From Burkholderiaceae bacterium (GTDB taxonomy: Bacteria > Pseudomonadota > Gammaproteobacteria > Burkholderiales > Burkholderiaceae_C): a stretch of DNA of 39,198 nt. The notes under the pieces are model-generated. The model saw nothing but the letters and a program-made list of their open reading frames with translations. It was not told the origin of the DNA and made no database searches. Shown here piece after piece: positions 9,183 through 17,501 of this stretch. The position numbers were made by a program, and so were the translations under genes. How positions within the stretch are numbered: position 1 is the stretch's first letter; the number at the start of each line of letters is the position of its first letter. The DNA lies in contig JAEUOU010000016.1 in the NCBI GenBank assembly GCA_016790575.1, forward strand, positions 1 through 39,198. The letters run 5' to 3'.

Positions 9183-9191
9183 ATTGTCCCA
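9183..9191 (-). promoter_or_regulatory. Extended -10 promoter of the DMT gene, nearly leaderless
   Basis: On the minus strand TGGGACAAT (hexamer GACAAT, TG one base upstream) ends 6 nt before the ATG at 9176. There is no ribosome-binding site between them. The arrangement is the same as at aroC. Confidence 0.4.
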
Positions 9192-9319
9192 GCAGATGGC
9201 CGGCGCCGTTGTTTGCGCGGCACGGGGGGCGGGTGGTGTACCGTCGGCAAGCGGTGGTCGCGGGGCGCTTTGGCCTACCATTGCCCTTTGCGCCGCCGCG
9301 CCCACTATCGTTGCGATCC

Positions 9320-9775
9320 ATGAAAACCGTCTACGTCCTCAACGGCCCCAATCTCAATTTGCTCGGCACGCGCGAGCCTGCGGTCTATGGCTCGGCCACG
9401 CTGGCCGACGTCGAGCGTCTGTGCTCCGAGGCCTGCACCCGCCATGGCCTGGCGCTGGAGTTTCGCCAGAGCAACCACGAAGGCCAGCTGGTGGACTGGA
9501 TTCACGAGGCCGGGCGTCGCCATGCGGCCGGTGAACTGGCTGGTGTGGTGTTCAATGCCGGTGCCTACACCCATACCAGCATTGCGCTGCATGACGCGGT
9601 CAAAGGCACCGGCGTGACGCTGATCGAGCTGCACATCAGCAATGTGCATGCCCGCGAGGCCTTCCGCCACCACAGCTACCTGTCGCCGGTCGCGCGGGCG
9701 GTGTTGTGTGGTTTCGGTGTTGCCGGCTACGCGCTGGCCATTGACGGCCTGGCCGCCATGGTTCCTCCTGCCTGA
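9320..9775 (+). CDS. aroQ: Type II 3-dehydroquinate dehydratase
   Basis: Third step of the shikimate pathway (3-dehydroquinate to 3-dehydroshikimate), catalysed by a dodecameric type II enzyme. The 151-residue length is typical. The signature [13 protein letters not shown] is at residues 8-20, followed by the catalytic Tyr23, and the catalytic His105 lies in ELHISN. The [14 protein letters not shown] stretch is the conserved substrate loop. No ribosome-binding site is visible. A weak TATCGT box lies 9 nt before the ATG, so initiation may be from a very short leader. Confidence 0.97.
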   Translation: MKTVYVLNGPNLNLLGTREPAVYGSATLADVERLCSEACTRHGLALEFRQSNHEGQLVDWIHEAGRRHAAGELAGVVFNAGAYTHTSIALHDAVKGTGVTLIELHISNVHAREAFRHHSYLSPVARAVLCGFGVAGYALAIDGLAAMVPPA

Positions 9776-9788
9776 TTCCGGCGACGTT

Positions 9789-10736
9789 GTGAACCAGGCC
9801 GTGGACCCGACATCCGGACTCTCCGGCGTTTGCCGGGGCGGCGGTCTGGGCCAGACTGCGCCACGGGTGCCCGCCGAATTGGCGCGCCTGGCCGGACAAG
9901 CCGAGCGGCTGACCACCGCGATGGAGCGGGGCGGGCACATGGTCTGGCACCGTTGGCAACCCACCGGCAGCCCGAACGGGTCGCTGCCGCCGGTGGTACT
10001 GCTGCACGGCGGCAGTGGCAGCTGGAGCCACTGGCTGCGCACCATCGACCCCTTGCGGGCCTCGGGACGGCCGGTGCTGGCGGCCGATCTGCCCGGCTTC
10101 GGTGATTCCGACCCACCGCCCCGCGGCGGCGACGCGGACGCCCTGGTCGCCCCCTTGGCGCAGGGGCTGGCCCAACTGGTGCCGGGCACGGCGGTCGATC
10201 TGGTCGGTTTTTCCTTTGGCGGGCTGGCGGCCGCATTGCTGGCGGTCGCGCATCCCGCATGGGTACGCCAGCTCGTTCTGGTGGGCGCGCCGGCCATGGG
10301 TGTGCCGGGGGGGCCGGTGCTGGATCTGCGGGCATGGCGTCACCTGCCCGATGCCACTGCACGTGACGCGGTACATCGCCACAATCTGTCCACCCTGATG
10401 CTGCACGACCGATCGCTGATCGATGACGATCTGATGGTCCTGCACCGAGCCAATCTGGCCCGTGACCGCATGCCGCGTCGGCGTCTGGCGCGCACCGACA
10501 TTCTGGCGCGCAGCTTGCCGCGGGTGAATTGCCCGATCGCAGCGATCTACGGGGACCGCGATGCCTTGTACCGGCCCTGTCTGGACGGATTGCAAGCCGC
10601 ATTTGCGGCGGCTGCGCCCCGCTTTGGCGGCCTGACCCTGATTGCCGATGCAGGCCACTGGGTGCAGTTCGAGCGGGCGGAGGCCTTTAACCGGGCGCTG
10701 ATCTCGGCGCTCGAAACCGGCGGGGGCATGGGTTGA
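9789..10736 (+). CDS. Alpha/beta-fold hydrolase
   Basis: About 315 residues from the proposed GTG at 9789. The alpha/beta hydrolase core starts with VVLLHGGSGSWSHW, followed by DLPGFGDSD and the nucleophile elbow GFSFGG (Ser). The acid is probably in YGDRDAL and the base in DAGHWVQFE. The overall pattern resembles hydrolases annotated as BchO-like or as meta-cleavage-product hydrolases, but I cannot choose between them. The start is uncertain: the open frame continues upstream into aroQ, and an in-frame ATG at 9921 would still keep the whole core. It follows aroQ by 13 nt and precedes the crotonase gene by about 40 nt, so these may be co-transcribed. Confidence 0.8.
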   Translation: MNQAVDPTSGLSGVCRGGGLGQTAPRVPAELARLAGQAERLTTAMERGGHMVWHRWQPTGSPNGSLPPVVLLHGGSGSWSHWLRTIDPLRASGRPVLAADLPGFGDSDPPPRGGDADALVAPLAQGLAQLVPGTAVDLVGFSFGGLAAALLAVAHPAWVRQLVLVGAPAMGVPGGPVLDLRAWRHLPDATARDAVHRHNLSTLMLHDRSLIDDDLMVLHRANLARDRMPRRRLARTDILARSLPRVNCPIAAIYGDRDALYRPCLDGLQAAFAAAAPRFGGLTLIADAGHWVQFERAEAFNRALISALETGGGMG

Positions 10737-10776
10737 TCGTCGCCCCGTTGGAATCCGTTTTTGGAAGGAGCCTGTG

Positions 10777-11577
10777 ATGAGTACCACCCCATGGGGCCCC
10801 GGCATCCGCGTCGAGCGGCAGGGCCGGATCGCCACCGTTGTCTTTGACGCGGCCGACAAGGCCAATGCGCTGTCCATCGACGTGCTGCGGGGCCTGCTGG
10901 AGGCCGCCCGCAGCCTGGAGACCGAGCATGACCTGTCGGCGGTGGTGCTCAGTGGTGCACGCGAGCGATTCACCATGGGTTTCGACCTGCGCGACGCGGC
11001 CCGCAGTGCCGGGCTCAGCCTGGCCGAGCGGCGCGAGCTGCAGGCACTGGGGCCGCGCCTGTGCGCCGCCTGGGAGGGCATCGAGGCGTTGACGATTGCG
11101 GCGGTGGAAGGCTGGTGTGTCGGCGGTGGCGTCGCGCTGGCCGTGGCGCTGGATGTGCGTGTCGCGGGGGAGGGTGCGCGGTTTTATGTCCCCGAGATCG
11201 AACGTGGCATGAACATGAGCTGGGGGTCCTTGCCCCGCATCGTCAACCTGGTCGGCCCGGCGCGGGCCAAGCAACTGGTGCTCCTGGCCGAGCAGCTGGG
11301 TCTGGATGAAGCCCTGGCCTGGGGCCTGGTGCAGTACCGCAGCCCGCGTGGCGGCGCGCTCGAACAGGCGCTTGGCCTCGCGCAGCGTGCGGCCGCGCTC
11401 CCGCCGGTGCAGTTGCGCATGGCCAAGGCCGGCATCAACGCCTACGCCAACGCGCTCGCCGGTGCGACGGCCGCGCTGGACCGTGACCAGTTTCTGCTGG
11501 CCCAGGCTTCGGCCGACTTCGCCGAGGGCGTTCACGCCTTTCTGGAAAAGCGTCCGGCGCATTACCGGGGCGACTGA
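10777..11577 (+). CDS. Enoyl-CoA hydratase/isomerase (crotonase) family protein
   Basis: A 266-residue crotonase-fold protein, probably acting on an acyl-CoA thioester. The first oxyanion-hole segment (FTMGFDLRD, about 66-74) and the second (GWCVGGGVALA, about 112-122) are clear. The following YVPEIERG carries a Glu at the position of the first catalytic acid of hydratases. The start is the ATG at 10777, with a strong GGAAGGAG about 6 nt upstream; the GTG three bases earlier is less likely. The exact reaction (hydratase, isomerase or other) cannot be fixed from motifs. Follows the alpha/beta hydrolase on the same strand. Confidence 0.88.
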   Translation: MSTTPWGPGIRVERQGRIATVVFDAADKANALSIDVLRGLLEAARSLETEHDLSAVVLSGARERFTMGFDLRDAARSAGLSLAERRELQALGPRLCAAWEGIEALTIAAVEGWCVGGGVALAVALDVRVAGEGARFYVPEIERGMNMSWGSLPRIVNLVGPARAKQLVLLAEQLGLDEALAWGLVQYRSPRGGALEQALGLAQRAAALPPVQLRMAKAGINAYANALAGATAALDRDQFLLAQASADFAEGVHAFLEKRPAHYRGD

Positions 11578-11637
11578 TTCCAACCCGGCGGGGTGATTCG
11601 TCCGACAATGGGGTGTCACTGCACCACACAAGCCGTC

Positions 11638-12315
11638 ATGAGCACTGCCCTTGCCACCCCCCTGCGAATCGATTTTGTTTCCGACATCAGCTGCCCGTGG
11701 TGTGCCATCGGACTGGCTTCCTTCGAGCTGGCGCTGCAAGGGCTTCGCGCGACGGTGACTGGCGTCATCCACGTGCAGCCCTTCGAACTCAACCCGCAGA
11801 TGGGTCCCGACGGCGAAGACATCACCGAGCACCTCGGCCGAAAGTACGGTTCGACGCCCCAGCAGCAGGCCCAGGTGCGCGAAATGATCCGCCAGCGCGG
11901 GGCCGATGTGGGCTTCGACTTCGCGCCGGCGGGCCGTGGACGGATCTGGAATACCTTTGATGCCCACCGGCTGCTGCATTGGGCGGGGGAAACCGCCGGT
12001 CCCGACGCGCAGCTGGCCTTGAAAAAGGCCCTGCTGGTCGCCTGCCACGGCCGCAGCGAAAGCCCGGCCGACCGCACCGTGCTGCTGGCCGCCTGCGCAC
12101 AAGCGGGGCTTGATGCGGAAACTGCAGCCGGGGTGCTCGACAGCAACGCCGGCGCGGACGCCGTGCGGGCGGCCGAGGCCCGTTGGCAGCAGGCCGGCAT
12201 CCAGTCGGTGCCCGCATTCATCATCAATGAGCGGTATCTGCTCAGCGGTGGCCAGCCGCCTGAAGTGTTCGAACAGGCGCTGCGTCAGATCGCCGAGGAC
12301 ATTGCCGATGTGTAA
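11638..12315 (+). CDS. DsbA-family (FrnE-like) oxidoreductase
   Basis: A 225-residue thioredoxin-fold protein of the FrnE / 2-hydroxychromene-2-carboxylate isomerase branch. The redox motif CPWC is at residues 19-22 after the first strand (IDFVSDIS). The large helical insertion follows, and the returning cis-Pro segment reads SVPAFIINERYLLSGGQ near 192-208. There is no signal peptide, so it is cytoplasmic, unlike periplasmic DsbA. The ATG at 11638 has no clear ribosome-binding site. Its stop overlaps the start of the downstream dioxygenase by 8 bp, implying coupled translation. Confidence 0.9.
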   Translation: MSTALATPLRIDFVSDISCPWCAIGLASFELALQGLRATVTGVIHVQPFELNPQMGPDGEDITEHLGRKYGSTPQQQAQVREMIRQRGADVGFDFAPAGRGRIWNTFDAHRLLHWAGETAGPDAQLALKKALLVACHGRSESPADRTVLLAACAQAGLDAETAAGVLDSNAGADAVRAAEARWQQAGIQSVPAFIINERYLLSGGQPPEVFEQALRQIAEDIADV

Positions 12316-13120
12316 ACGTGGTCCCGGGTCGTTCCCCGCACTGTTTGTTTCGCACGGTGCGCCCACCTTTGCGCTGGAGCCGGGTACCACGGGTCCGGCG
12401 CTCGGCCGCTGGGCGCAGGCACTGCCCGAACGGCCCCGTGCCGTGGTGGTGATGTCGCCGCACTGGATGGCCCGCGGCCCGGCGGTGATGACCGGCGCCA
12501 CCCCCGCCACCTGGCACGACTTCGGCGGCTTCCCCGAGCCGCTGTACCGCCTGAACTACCCCGCGCCCGGCGCGCCGGCGCTGGCCGACCATGTGCTGGC
12601 CTTGCTGGCGGCGGCCGCTCTGGGCGGGCAGGGCGACGCGCACCGCCCGTTCGACCACGGCGCCTGGGTGCCGCTGATGCACCTGTTTCCCGAGGCCGAT
12701 GTGCCGGTGGTGCAGGTGGCGTTGCCGGTGGGCTGGGGCGCGCGCGAGGTGTTTGCCCTGGGGCAGGCGCTGGCGCCGCTGCGCCGTGACGGGGTGCTGG
12801 TGCTGGGCACCGGCAGCATGACGCACAACCTGGGCGAATTTTTCGGCGGCGCGCGCGAAGCCGCGCCCTATGTGGTCGAGTTCAGCCGCTGGGTGGAGGA
12901 TGCCGTGGTCCGCAACAACCGCGAGGCCCTGCTGGACTGGCCCCGCCGCGCCCCCCATGCCCACCGCGCCCACCCGACGGACGACCACTTCCTGCCGCTG
13001 TTCTTCACGCTGGGCGCGGCCGGCTGGGGTGGCGACACGGTGCCCGGGGTCGACTGGATCAGTCGCGAAGTGATGTACGGCATGCTGGCGATGGATGCCT
13101 TCGCCGTGGCCGGTGCCTGA
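12308..13120 (+). CDS. Extradiol dioxygenase of the LigB / DODA (YgiD-like) type
   Basis: A 270-residue class III extradiol ring-cleavage dioxygenase relative, similar to 4,5-DOPA dioxygenase and YgiD. Candidate metal ligands are His16 (FVSHGAPT) and His52 (MSPHW), with further conserved His residues at 117 (FDHGAW) and 173 (SMTHN). The HGAWVPL and LVLGTGSMTHNLG segments are typical. I start at the ATG at 12308, which overlaps the end of the DsbA-family gene by 8 bp. The longer frame from 12110 lies inside that gene. The natural substrate is unknown, since YgiD-type proteins often act on catecholic compounds only promiscuously. Confidence 0.88.
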   Translation: MCKRGPGSFPALFVSHGAPTFALEPGTTGPALGRWAQALPERPRAVVVMSPHWMARGPAVMTGATPATWHDFGGFPEPLYRLNYPAPGAPALADHVLALLAAAALGGQGDAHRPFDHGAWVPLMHLFPEADVPVVQVALPVGWGAREVFALGQALAPLRRDGVLVLGTGSMTHNLGEFFGGAREAAPYVVEFSRWVEDAVVRNNREALLDWPRRAPHAHRAHPTDDHFLPLFFTLGAAGWGGDTVPGVDWISREVMYGMLAMDAFAVAGA

Positions 13121-13134
13121 GCCTCTGCGCGGGC

Positions 13135-13198
13135 GTTTTCGAATAAAAACACCTCATACCCAGCATAAAAAGGTGATATTGCGCTCTTGTTTTTGAAT
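13135..13198 (+). repeat. Intergenic hairpin element, copy A
   Basis: First of five related elements. The core TACCCAGCATAAAAAGGTG begins at 13157. AGC (13161-13163) and GCT (13182-13184) bound the imperfect inner hairpin. A competing stem pairs CACCT upstream with AGGTG, and the outer arms AAAAAC and GTTTTT flank the unit. It lies between the convergent ends of the dioxygenase and ankyrin genes. Confidence 0.75.
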
Positions 13199-13232
13199 TG
13201 ATCGGCGGCGGGGGCAGGGCGGTTGGCGGCAT

Positions 13233-13910
13233 TCAGCGCCGCGCGCCCGCCGCTTCCAGCAGCCGCATGATCGCGCCTTGCCCGCGCTGGCGGGCGTGGG
13301 CCAGGGGTGTCACGCCCTGCGCATCGGCGATGTCGTGCCGGGCCCCGGCGGCCAGCAGCAGGCGCACGATTTCGGTGTGGGCCGCCCCGCCGTCGCCGAG
13401 GATGATGGCCTCCAGCAACGCCGTCCAGCCCAGCCGGTTGACGTGGTTCACATCCACCGCCGTGCCCAGCAGCAGCCGCACCGTCTCCACATGGCCGTAG
13501 TGGGCGGCCGGGATCAGCGCCGTGCCCCCGTAGCGGTTGGTGCTGCGCAGGTCGGCGCCGGCGGCCAGCGTCAGGCGCAGGATGTCGGTGTGGCCGCGCG
13601 CGCCCGCCAGCAGGTAGGGCGAATCGTCGATGGCGTCCTTGGCGTTGACGTCGGCGCCGCGTTCGATCAGCCAGCGAGCCGCCTCCAGCCGGTTGGCGGC
13701 GGTGGCGCGCAGCAGCGCGGTGCGGCCGGCGGCGTCGCGCCGGTCGATCGGGATGCCGGCGGCAACCAGGCGCTGCAGCTGGGGCACATCGCCCCGGCTG
13801 GCGGCGTCGAACCAGACGGCTTCGGCGCCGGTGGTGGTGGCCCATGTGAGGGAGGGCGCCAGCAGCGCCGACGCCCATGCGCCCAGCCGCAAGACGCCGC
13901 GCCGCTTCAT
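13233..13910 (-). CDS. Exported ankyrin-repeat protein
   Basis: A 225-residue protein with an N-terminal export signal (MKRRGVLRLG, then a hydrophobic stretch ending near SLTWA). The RRGVLR pattern is compatible with Tat export. About five ankyrin repeats follow from residue 30, each with the GRTALLRAT or GADVNAKD consensus. Ankyrin repeats mediate protein contacts; similar periplasmic ankyrin proteins accompany antioxidant enzymes in other proteobacteria. The ATG at 13910 overlaps the deaminase stop in an ATGA. It is the third gene of the msrB-deaminase-ankyrin operon, which suggests a shared extracytoplasmic role, though that role is inference. Confidence 0.88.
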   Translation of the reverse strand: MKRRGVLRLGAWASALLAPSLTWATTTGAEAVWFDAASRGDVPQLQRLVAAGIPIDRRDAAGRTALLRATAANRLEAARWLIERGADVNAKDAIDDSPYLLAGARGHTDILRLTLAAGADLRSTNRYGGTALIPAAHYGHVETVRLLLGTAVDVNHVNRLGWTALLEAIILGDGGAAHTEIVRLLLAAGARHDIADAQGVTPLAHARQRGQGAIMRLLEAAGARR

Positions 13911-14341
13911 CGCGGCGGCCCCAGGTCGGTCAGGGCCGCGCCCGTCACCATGCTTGAGATGCCGGCCCAGTACGCGGCCGTCTCGCACATGCGGCAGGGC
14001 CGTGACGTGGACACCAGCACGCAGCCCGAGAGGTCGCGCGTGCGCAGGCGCCGCGCAGCGTCGCGGATCGCCTCCATTTCGGCATGGGCGGTGGGGTCGG
14101 TGGCGGTGACCACCCGGCTGGGCGCCTCGCCCACGATGGCGTTGCCGCGCAGCACCACGGCCCCGTAGCCCTGGTCACCCGCTTGCAGGGCCTGGTCGCG
14201 CAGCGCCTGCGCCCGGCGCATCGCCGCGGCCAGCGGGGTGCCATCGGCGGTGTCCGACCGGGCGGGCGCGACCCCCCCGGCCAGCAACCAGCCCACGGGC
14301 GCAGCGAGGATGGCGCGGCGAATATCCGTTCGGGTGGACAT
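13907..14341 (-). CDS. Exported cytidine/deoxycytidylate-deaminase-fold protein
   Basis: A 144-residue zinc deaminase-fold protein. The active-site H-A-E is at residues 86-88 (PTAHAEMEAI), and the zinc Cys pair lies in RPCRMC (116 and 119), as in nucleoside, guanine or tRNA-adenosine deaminases. Unusually, it starts with an arginine pair and a hydrophobic stretch (about 8-26) ending in ARS-D, like a Tat or Sec signal peptide, whereas most deaminases of this fold are cytoplasmic. It starts 15 nt after msrB and overlaps the ankyrin gene by ATGA. The substrate is unknown. Confidence 0.85.
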   Translation of the reverse strand: MSTRTDIRRAILAAPVGWLLAGGVAPARSDTADGTPLAAAMRRAQALRDQALQAGDQGYGAVVLRGNAIVGEAPSRVVTATDPTAHAEMEAIRDAARRLRTRDLSGCVLVSTSRPCRMCETAAYWAGISSMVTGAALTDLGPPR

Positions 14342-14356
14342 GGCGCGGCCAGACGT

Positions 14357-14851
14357 TCAGGTGCGCAGCGGTGGCAGGGCCTCGCCCCGCGGCACAAACT
14401 GCAGCGCCACACCGTTGTTGCAATAGCGTTTGCCGGTAGGGCGGGGGCCGTCGTTGAACACATGGCCCTGGTGCCCGCCGCAGCGGATGCAGTGGTATTC
14501 GGTGCGCGGGTAGAGCAGCTTGTAGTCGGTCGAGGTGCCCAGCGCACCCGCCAGGGGCTGATAGAAGCTTGGCCAGCCGGTGCCGCTGTCGTACTTGTGC
14601 GCGGCATCGAACAAGGGCAGGAAACAGGCCGCGCAGACATAGGTGCCGGCGCGTCGCTCGGCGTCCAGCGGGCTGCTTCCGGCGCGTTCGGTACCGTGCT
14701 CGAACAGCACAGCATAGGCCGCGGGCGACAGGAGCCGTTTCCACTCGGCCTTGTCTTTGGTCAACCGGGCGGACGCCTCGGCCAGCCGTGGCCGGGCGAA
14801 AAACAGGGCGAGGGCAGACAGTGGTGTGAGGAACCAGGAGCGTCGTTTCAT
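14357..14851 (-). CDS. msrB: Exported peptide-methionine (R)-S-oxide reductase MsrB
   Basis: Repairs methionine-R-sulfoxide in proteins. The 164-residue product has an N-terminal signal (MKRRSWFL then a hydrophobic stretch to about residue 25), followed by the complete MsrB domain. Zinc-binding Cys pairs are at 73/76 (CAAC) and 121/124 (CIRC), and the catalytic Cys144 is in RYCNNG. The GTGWPSFYQPL segment is diagnostic. I start at the ATG at 14851 because it begins the signal peptide. The frame upstream to 15082 has no family support. It is first in the operon with the deaminase and ankyrin genes, and would act outside the cytoplasm. Confidence 0.93.
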   Translation of the reverse strand: MKRRSWFLTPLSALALFFARPRLAEASARLTKDKAEWKRLLSPAAYAVLFEHGTERAGSSPLDAERRAGTYVCAACFLPLFDAAHKYDSGTGWPSFYQPLAGALGTSTDYKLLYPRTEYHCIRCGGHQGHVFNDGPRPTGKRYCNNGVALQFVPRGEALPPLRT

Positions 14852-15083
14852 GGGGGCTGGCCTTTCAGTGGGGGGGGCACCATCCTTTGGTCGCCCCCGG
14901 CACGGTGTTCTTACGCCACCGATCCGCCTCAGGCCTGCCGCCAAAGGGTGCGGCCTTCGCGCTGTGGTGCTTCGCAGGCACTGTCGCCGGTACGACAAAT
15001 CCCTGTCGGGCACAAGGGTTTTCCGGGTTGCCGGGGCGTGCGGTGGCGCGGAGCATCGACGGGTTGACTGCGATATACCCACT

Positions 15084-15088
15084 GGAGG
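15084..15088 (+). promoter_or_regulatory. Ribosome-binding site fixing a TTG start
   Basis: GGAGG lies 6 nt before the TTG at 15095. That TTG opens directly into a lipoprotein signal peptide, so this site decides the start of the acylase gene. Confidence 0.65.
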
Positions 15089-15094
15089 CTGCCC

Positions 15095-17449
15095 TTGAAA
15101 AACCTTTCCCCCGCCTTGACCCCGCTGGCGCTTGCCGCGCTGCTGACCGCCTGTGCCACGTCACCCGGCACCCCGGACGCGCCGCCGGCAAAGACGGCCA
15201 CCATCGTGCGGACCGCCCATGGGGTACCGCACATTACCGCGCCAGACTATGAAACCCTGGCCTATGCCGTGGCCTATGCCCATGCGCAGGACAACGTGTG
15301 CCAGACCGCCCAGGTGCTGGTCACGGCGCGGGGTGAGCGATCGCTGACTTTTGGCGGGGCAGCCAGCGGGCAACTGGGCCTGCGCAATCTGCCCAACGAA
15401 CAGGTTGACCTGTTCGTGGCGGCCCACATGGACGACCAGCGCCTTGCCAGGGCCTGGGATGCCGCGGGCGCCGAGATGCAGGCCATGGCGCGCGGCTATG
15501 TCGCCGGGTACAACCGCTACCTCGCCGACCACGCCGGCAAGTTGCCGGCCGCCTGCAACGGCCAGAGCTGGGTTCAGCCCATGACCCTGCGCGACTACCG
15601 CCGCGCCAACGAGATCACGGCGGTGCAGGCGGGCATTGCCGCACTGGCCGATGGCATGTTGGGTGCCCGCCCGCCGGCGCCCGCCGCGGCGCAGGCGCCT
15701 GAGCCGGCGCCCGTGAGCCTGGCCGATGCCGCGCAAGCCCTGCGCGAGGTCGGGCTGCTCGATTCGCCCTACGGCTCCAATGCCTGGGCGTTCGGCAAGG
15801 AGACCACCGCCAACGGGCGAGGCATGCTGCTGGGCAATCCGCACTTTCCGTGGGTGGGCGTCAACCGCTTCTGGCAGATGCACCTGACGGTCCCCGGCCA
15901 GCTGGACGTAATGGGCGCCAGCATCGGGCTCTCCCCGGTGGTCCAGATCGGCTTCAACAAGGATGTGGCCTGGAGCCACACCGTCTCCACGGGGCTGCGT
16001 TTCACCCTGCACGAACTGGCCCTCGCCCCCGGCGATTCCACCAGCTACCTCATCGATGGCAAGCCGGAAAAAATGACGGCCCAGGCGGTGAGTATTCGCA
16101 GCCGTGGCGCCGACGGCGCCGTCACCGAGAAAAAGCACACCGTCTGGCGTACCCGTTTCGGGCCGGTGGTGGTCAACCCGCGTGCCGGGCTGACCTGGAC
16201 TGCCGCCCGTGCCTATGCGCTGCAGGATGCCAACAGCGGAAACGCCCGGTCCGGGGCCACCTGGCTGGGTTTCGGCCGTGCGACCAGTGTGGGCGACATG
16301 CGGGCGGCCATGAACAACCTGGGAACCCCCTGGGTCAATACCATTGCGGCGGACCGGCACGGCAATGCGCTGTACGCCGACGTTTCGGTCGTGCCCGACG
16401 TGGATGCCGAGCAACTGCGCCGCTGTGCGCCCAGCCAGGGCGCCGCCGCATTGCTGGGTGCGGCGCGGCTGGCCGTGCTCAACGGCGCGCGCAGCGACTG
16501 CGACTGGCGGCGCGACCCGGCCTCGCCCGTGCCGGGCCTGACGCCCGCCAGCCGCATGCCGGCGGTCGTGCGCACTGATTGGGTGCACAACAGCAATGAC
16601 AGCTTCTTCTACACCCACCCCCAGCATCGCTGGGGTGCGGTTTCGCCGCTGGTGGGCGACGACGTGGTCCGCCGCCCGCGCACCCGGTCGGAGCTGATCG
16701 AGATTCCCGAAATGCTCGCGCGCGGCAAGATCACCCCGGCGGGCATGCAGCGCCAGTTGTTCGAAAACCGCAACCTCATGGGCCGGATGATCGTGCCCGA
16801 CCTGCTGGCCGCCTGCGACAAGGCGCCGAGCGCCGAAGCGCGCGAGGGCTGCGCGGCGCTCAGGGCCTGGGGCCGCACCAGCGAGCTCGGCGACAAGGGC
16901 GCGGTACTGTTCCGCGAATTCTGGCGCACCGCCTCGACCATTGCCCGGGTGTACCGCCAGCCGTTTGACAAAGCCCGTCCGGTCGATACGCCGTCCGGAC
17001 TGGCCATGGACAACGCGGAAGTGGCCGGCAAGGTGTGGACAGCACTGGAAGACGCGGTCAAGAAGGTCAAGACCTCCGGCTTTCCGGTCGATGTCGCGCT
17101 TGGCCAGGTCCAGCGGCCGGTGTTTACCGACGAGCCGGTGTTCCTGCACGGGGGTGACGAAATTGAAGGCGTCCTCAACAACCTCGGCGACCGCGCGGCG
17201 CCCGGGGTGGCGGCCCGTGGCCTGCGCATCGACTACGGCACCAGCTATGTGCAGACCGTCAGCTTCGATGAACGTGGCCCGGTGGCCCAGGCCTTGCTGA
17301 CCTACGGCCAGAGCAGCGTGCCCGGCTCACCGCACCAGACCGACCAGATGAAACTGTTCGCCGCCAAGCAGTGGCCCACGCTGCCGTTCCACCCGGACGA
17401 TGTGGCCAAAGCCCGTGTGGGCGAGGCTCTCCGGCTGACGCGGCCCTAG
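15095..17449 (+). CDS. Lipoprotein penicillin-acylase / AHL-acylase family hydrolase
   Basis: A 784-residue Ntn hydrolase of the penicillin acylase family (peptidase family S45), which contains acyl-homoserine-lactone acylases. A lipobox LTAC places the lipidated Cys at residue 20. The alpha subunit region follows. Ser228 in YGSNAW is the expected autocatalytic cleavage point and N-terminal nucleophile of the beta subunit, followed by GNPHFPW and an H-T-V-S segment. This architecture fits a precursor that is cut in the periplasm. TTG is used as start, supported by GGAGG. Whether it degrades AHLs, beta-lactams or other amides cannot be read from the sequence; no luxI/luxR-type AHL pair is present nearby. 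Confidence 0.88.
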   Translation: MKNLSPALTPLALAALLTACATSPGTPDAPPAKTATIVRTAHGVPHITAPDYETLAYAVAYAHAQDNVCQTAQVLVTARGERSLTFGGAASGQLGLRNLPNEQVDLFVAAHMDDQRLARAWDAAGAEMQAMARGYVAGYNRYLADHAGKLPAACNGQSWVQPMTLRDYRRANEITAVQAGIAALADGMLGARPPAPAAAQAPEPAPVSLADAAQALREVGLLDSPYGSNAWAFGKETTANGRGMLLGNPHFPWVGVNRFWQMHLTVPGQLDVMGASIGLSPVVQIGFNKDVAWSHTVSTGLRFTLHELALAPGDSTSYLIDGKPEKMTAQAVSIRSRGADGAVTEKKHTVWRTRFGPVVVNPRAGLTWTAARAYALQDANSGNARSGATWLGFGRATSVGDMRAAMNNLGTPWVNTIAADRHGNALYADVSVVPDVDAEQLRRCAPSQGAAALLGAARLAVLNGARSDCDWRRDPASPVPGLTPASRMPAVVRTDWVHNSNDSFFYTHPQHRWGAVSPLVGDDVVRRPRTRSELIEIPEMLARGKITPAGMQRQLFENRNLMGRMIVPDLLAACDKAPSAEAREGCAALRAWGRTSELGDKGAVLFREFWRTASTIARVYRQPFDKARPVDTPSGLAMDNAEVAGKVWTALEDAVKKVKTSGFPVDVALGQVQRPVFTDEPVFLHGGDEIEGVLNNLGDRAAPGVAARGLRIDYGTSYVQTVSFDERGPVAQALLTYGQSSVPGSPHQTDQMKLFAAKQWPTLPFHPDDVAKARVGEALRLTRP

Positions 17450-17457
17450 CCAAACAG

Positions 17458-17501
17458 AAAAGGAGGGCCGCCCGGGGGCTCGTCAGCCCTTGCGGCCCCT
17501 T
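17458..17501. terminator. Hairpin between acylase and ybjQ ends
   Basis: Long hairpin: left arm AAGGAGGGCCGC (with a bulged A), inner GGGCT/AGCCC pair, right arm GCGGCCCCTT. On the minus strand it is followed by a T-rich run (TTTTCTGTTTG), so it best terminates the ybjQ transcript. It may also serve the acylase gene. Confidence 0.55.

Noticed and set aside
10687-12510. 607-codon minus-strand open frame opposite the crotonase and DsbA-family genes
   Set aside because: Same reason: the opposite strand carries clear, motif-bearing genes, and this frame has no domain pattern.
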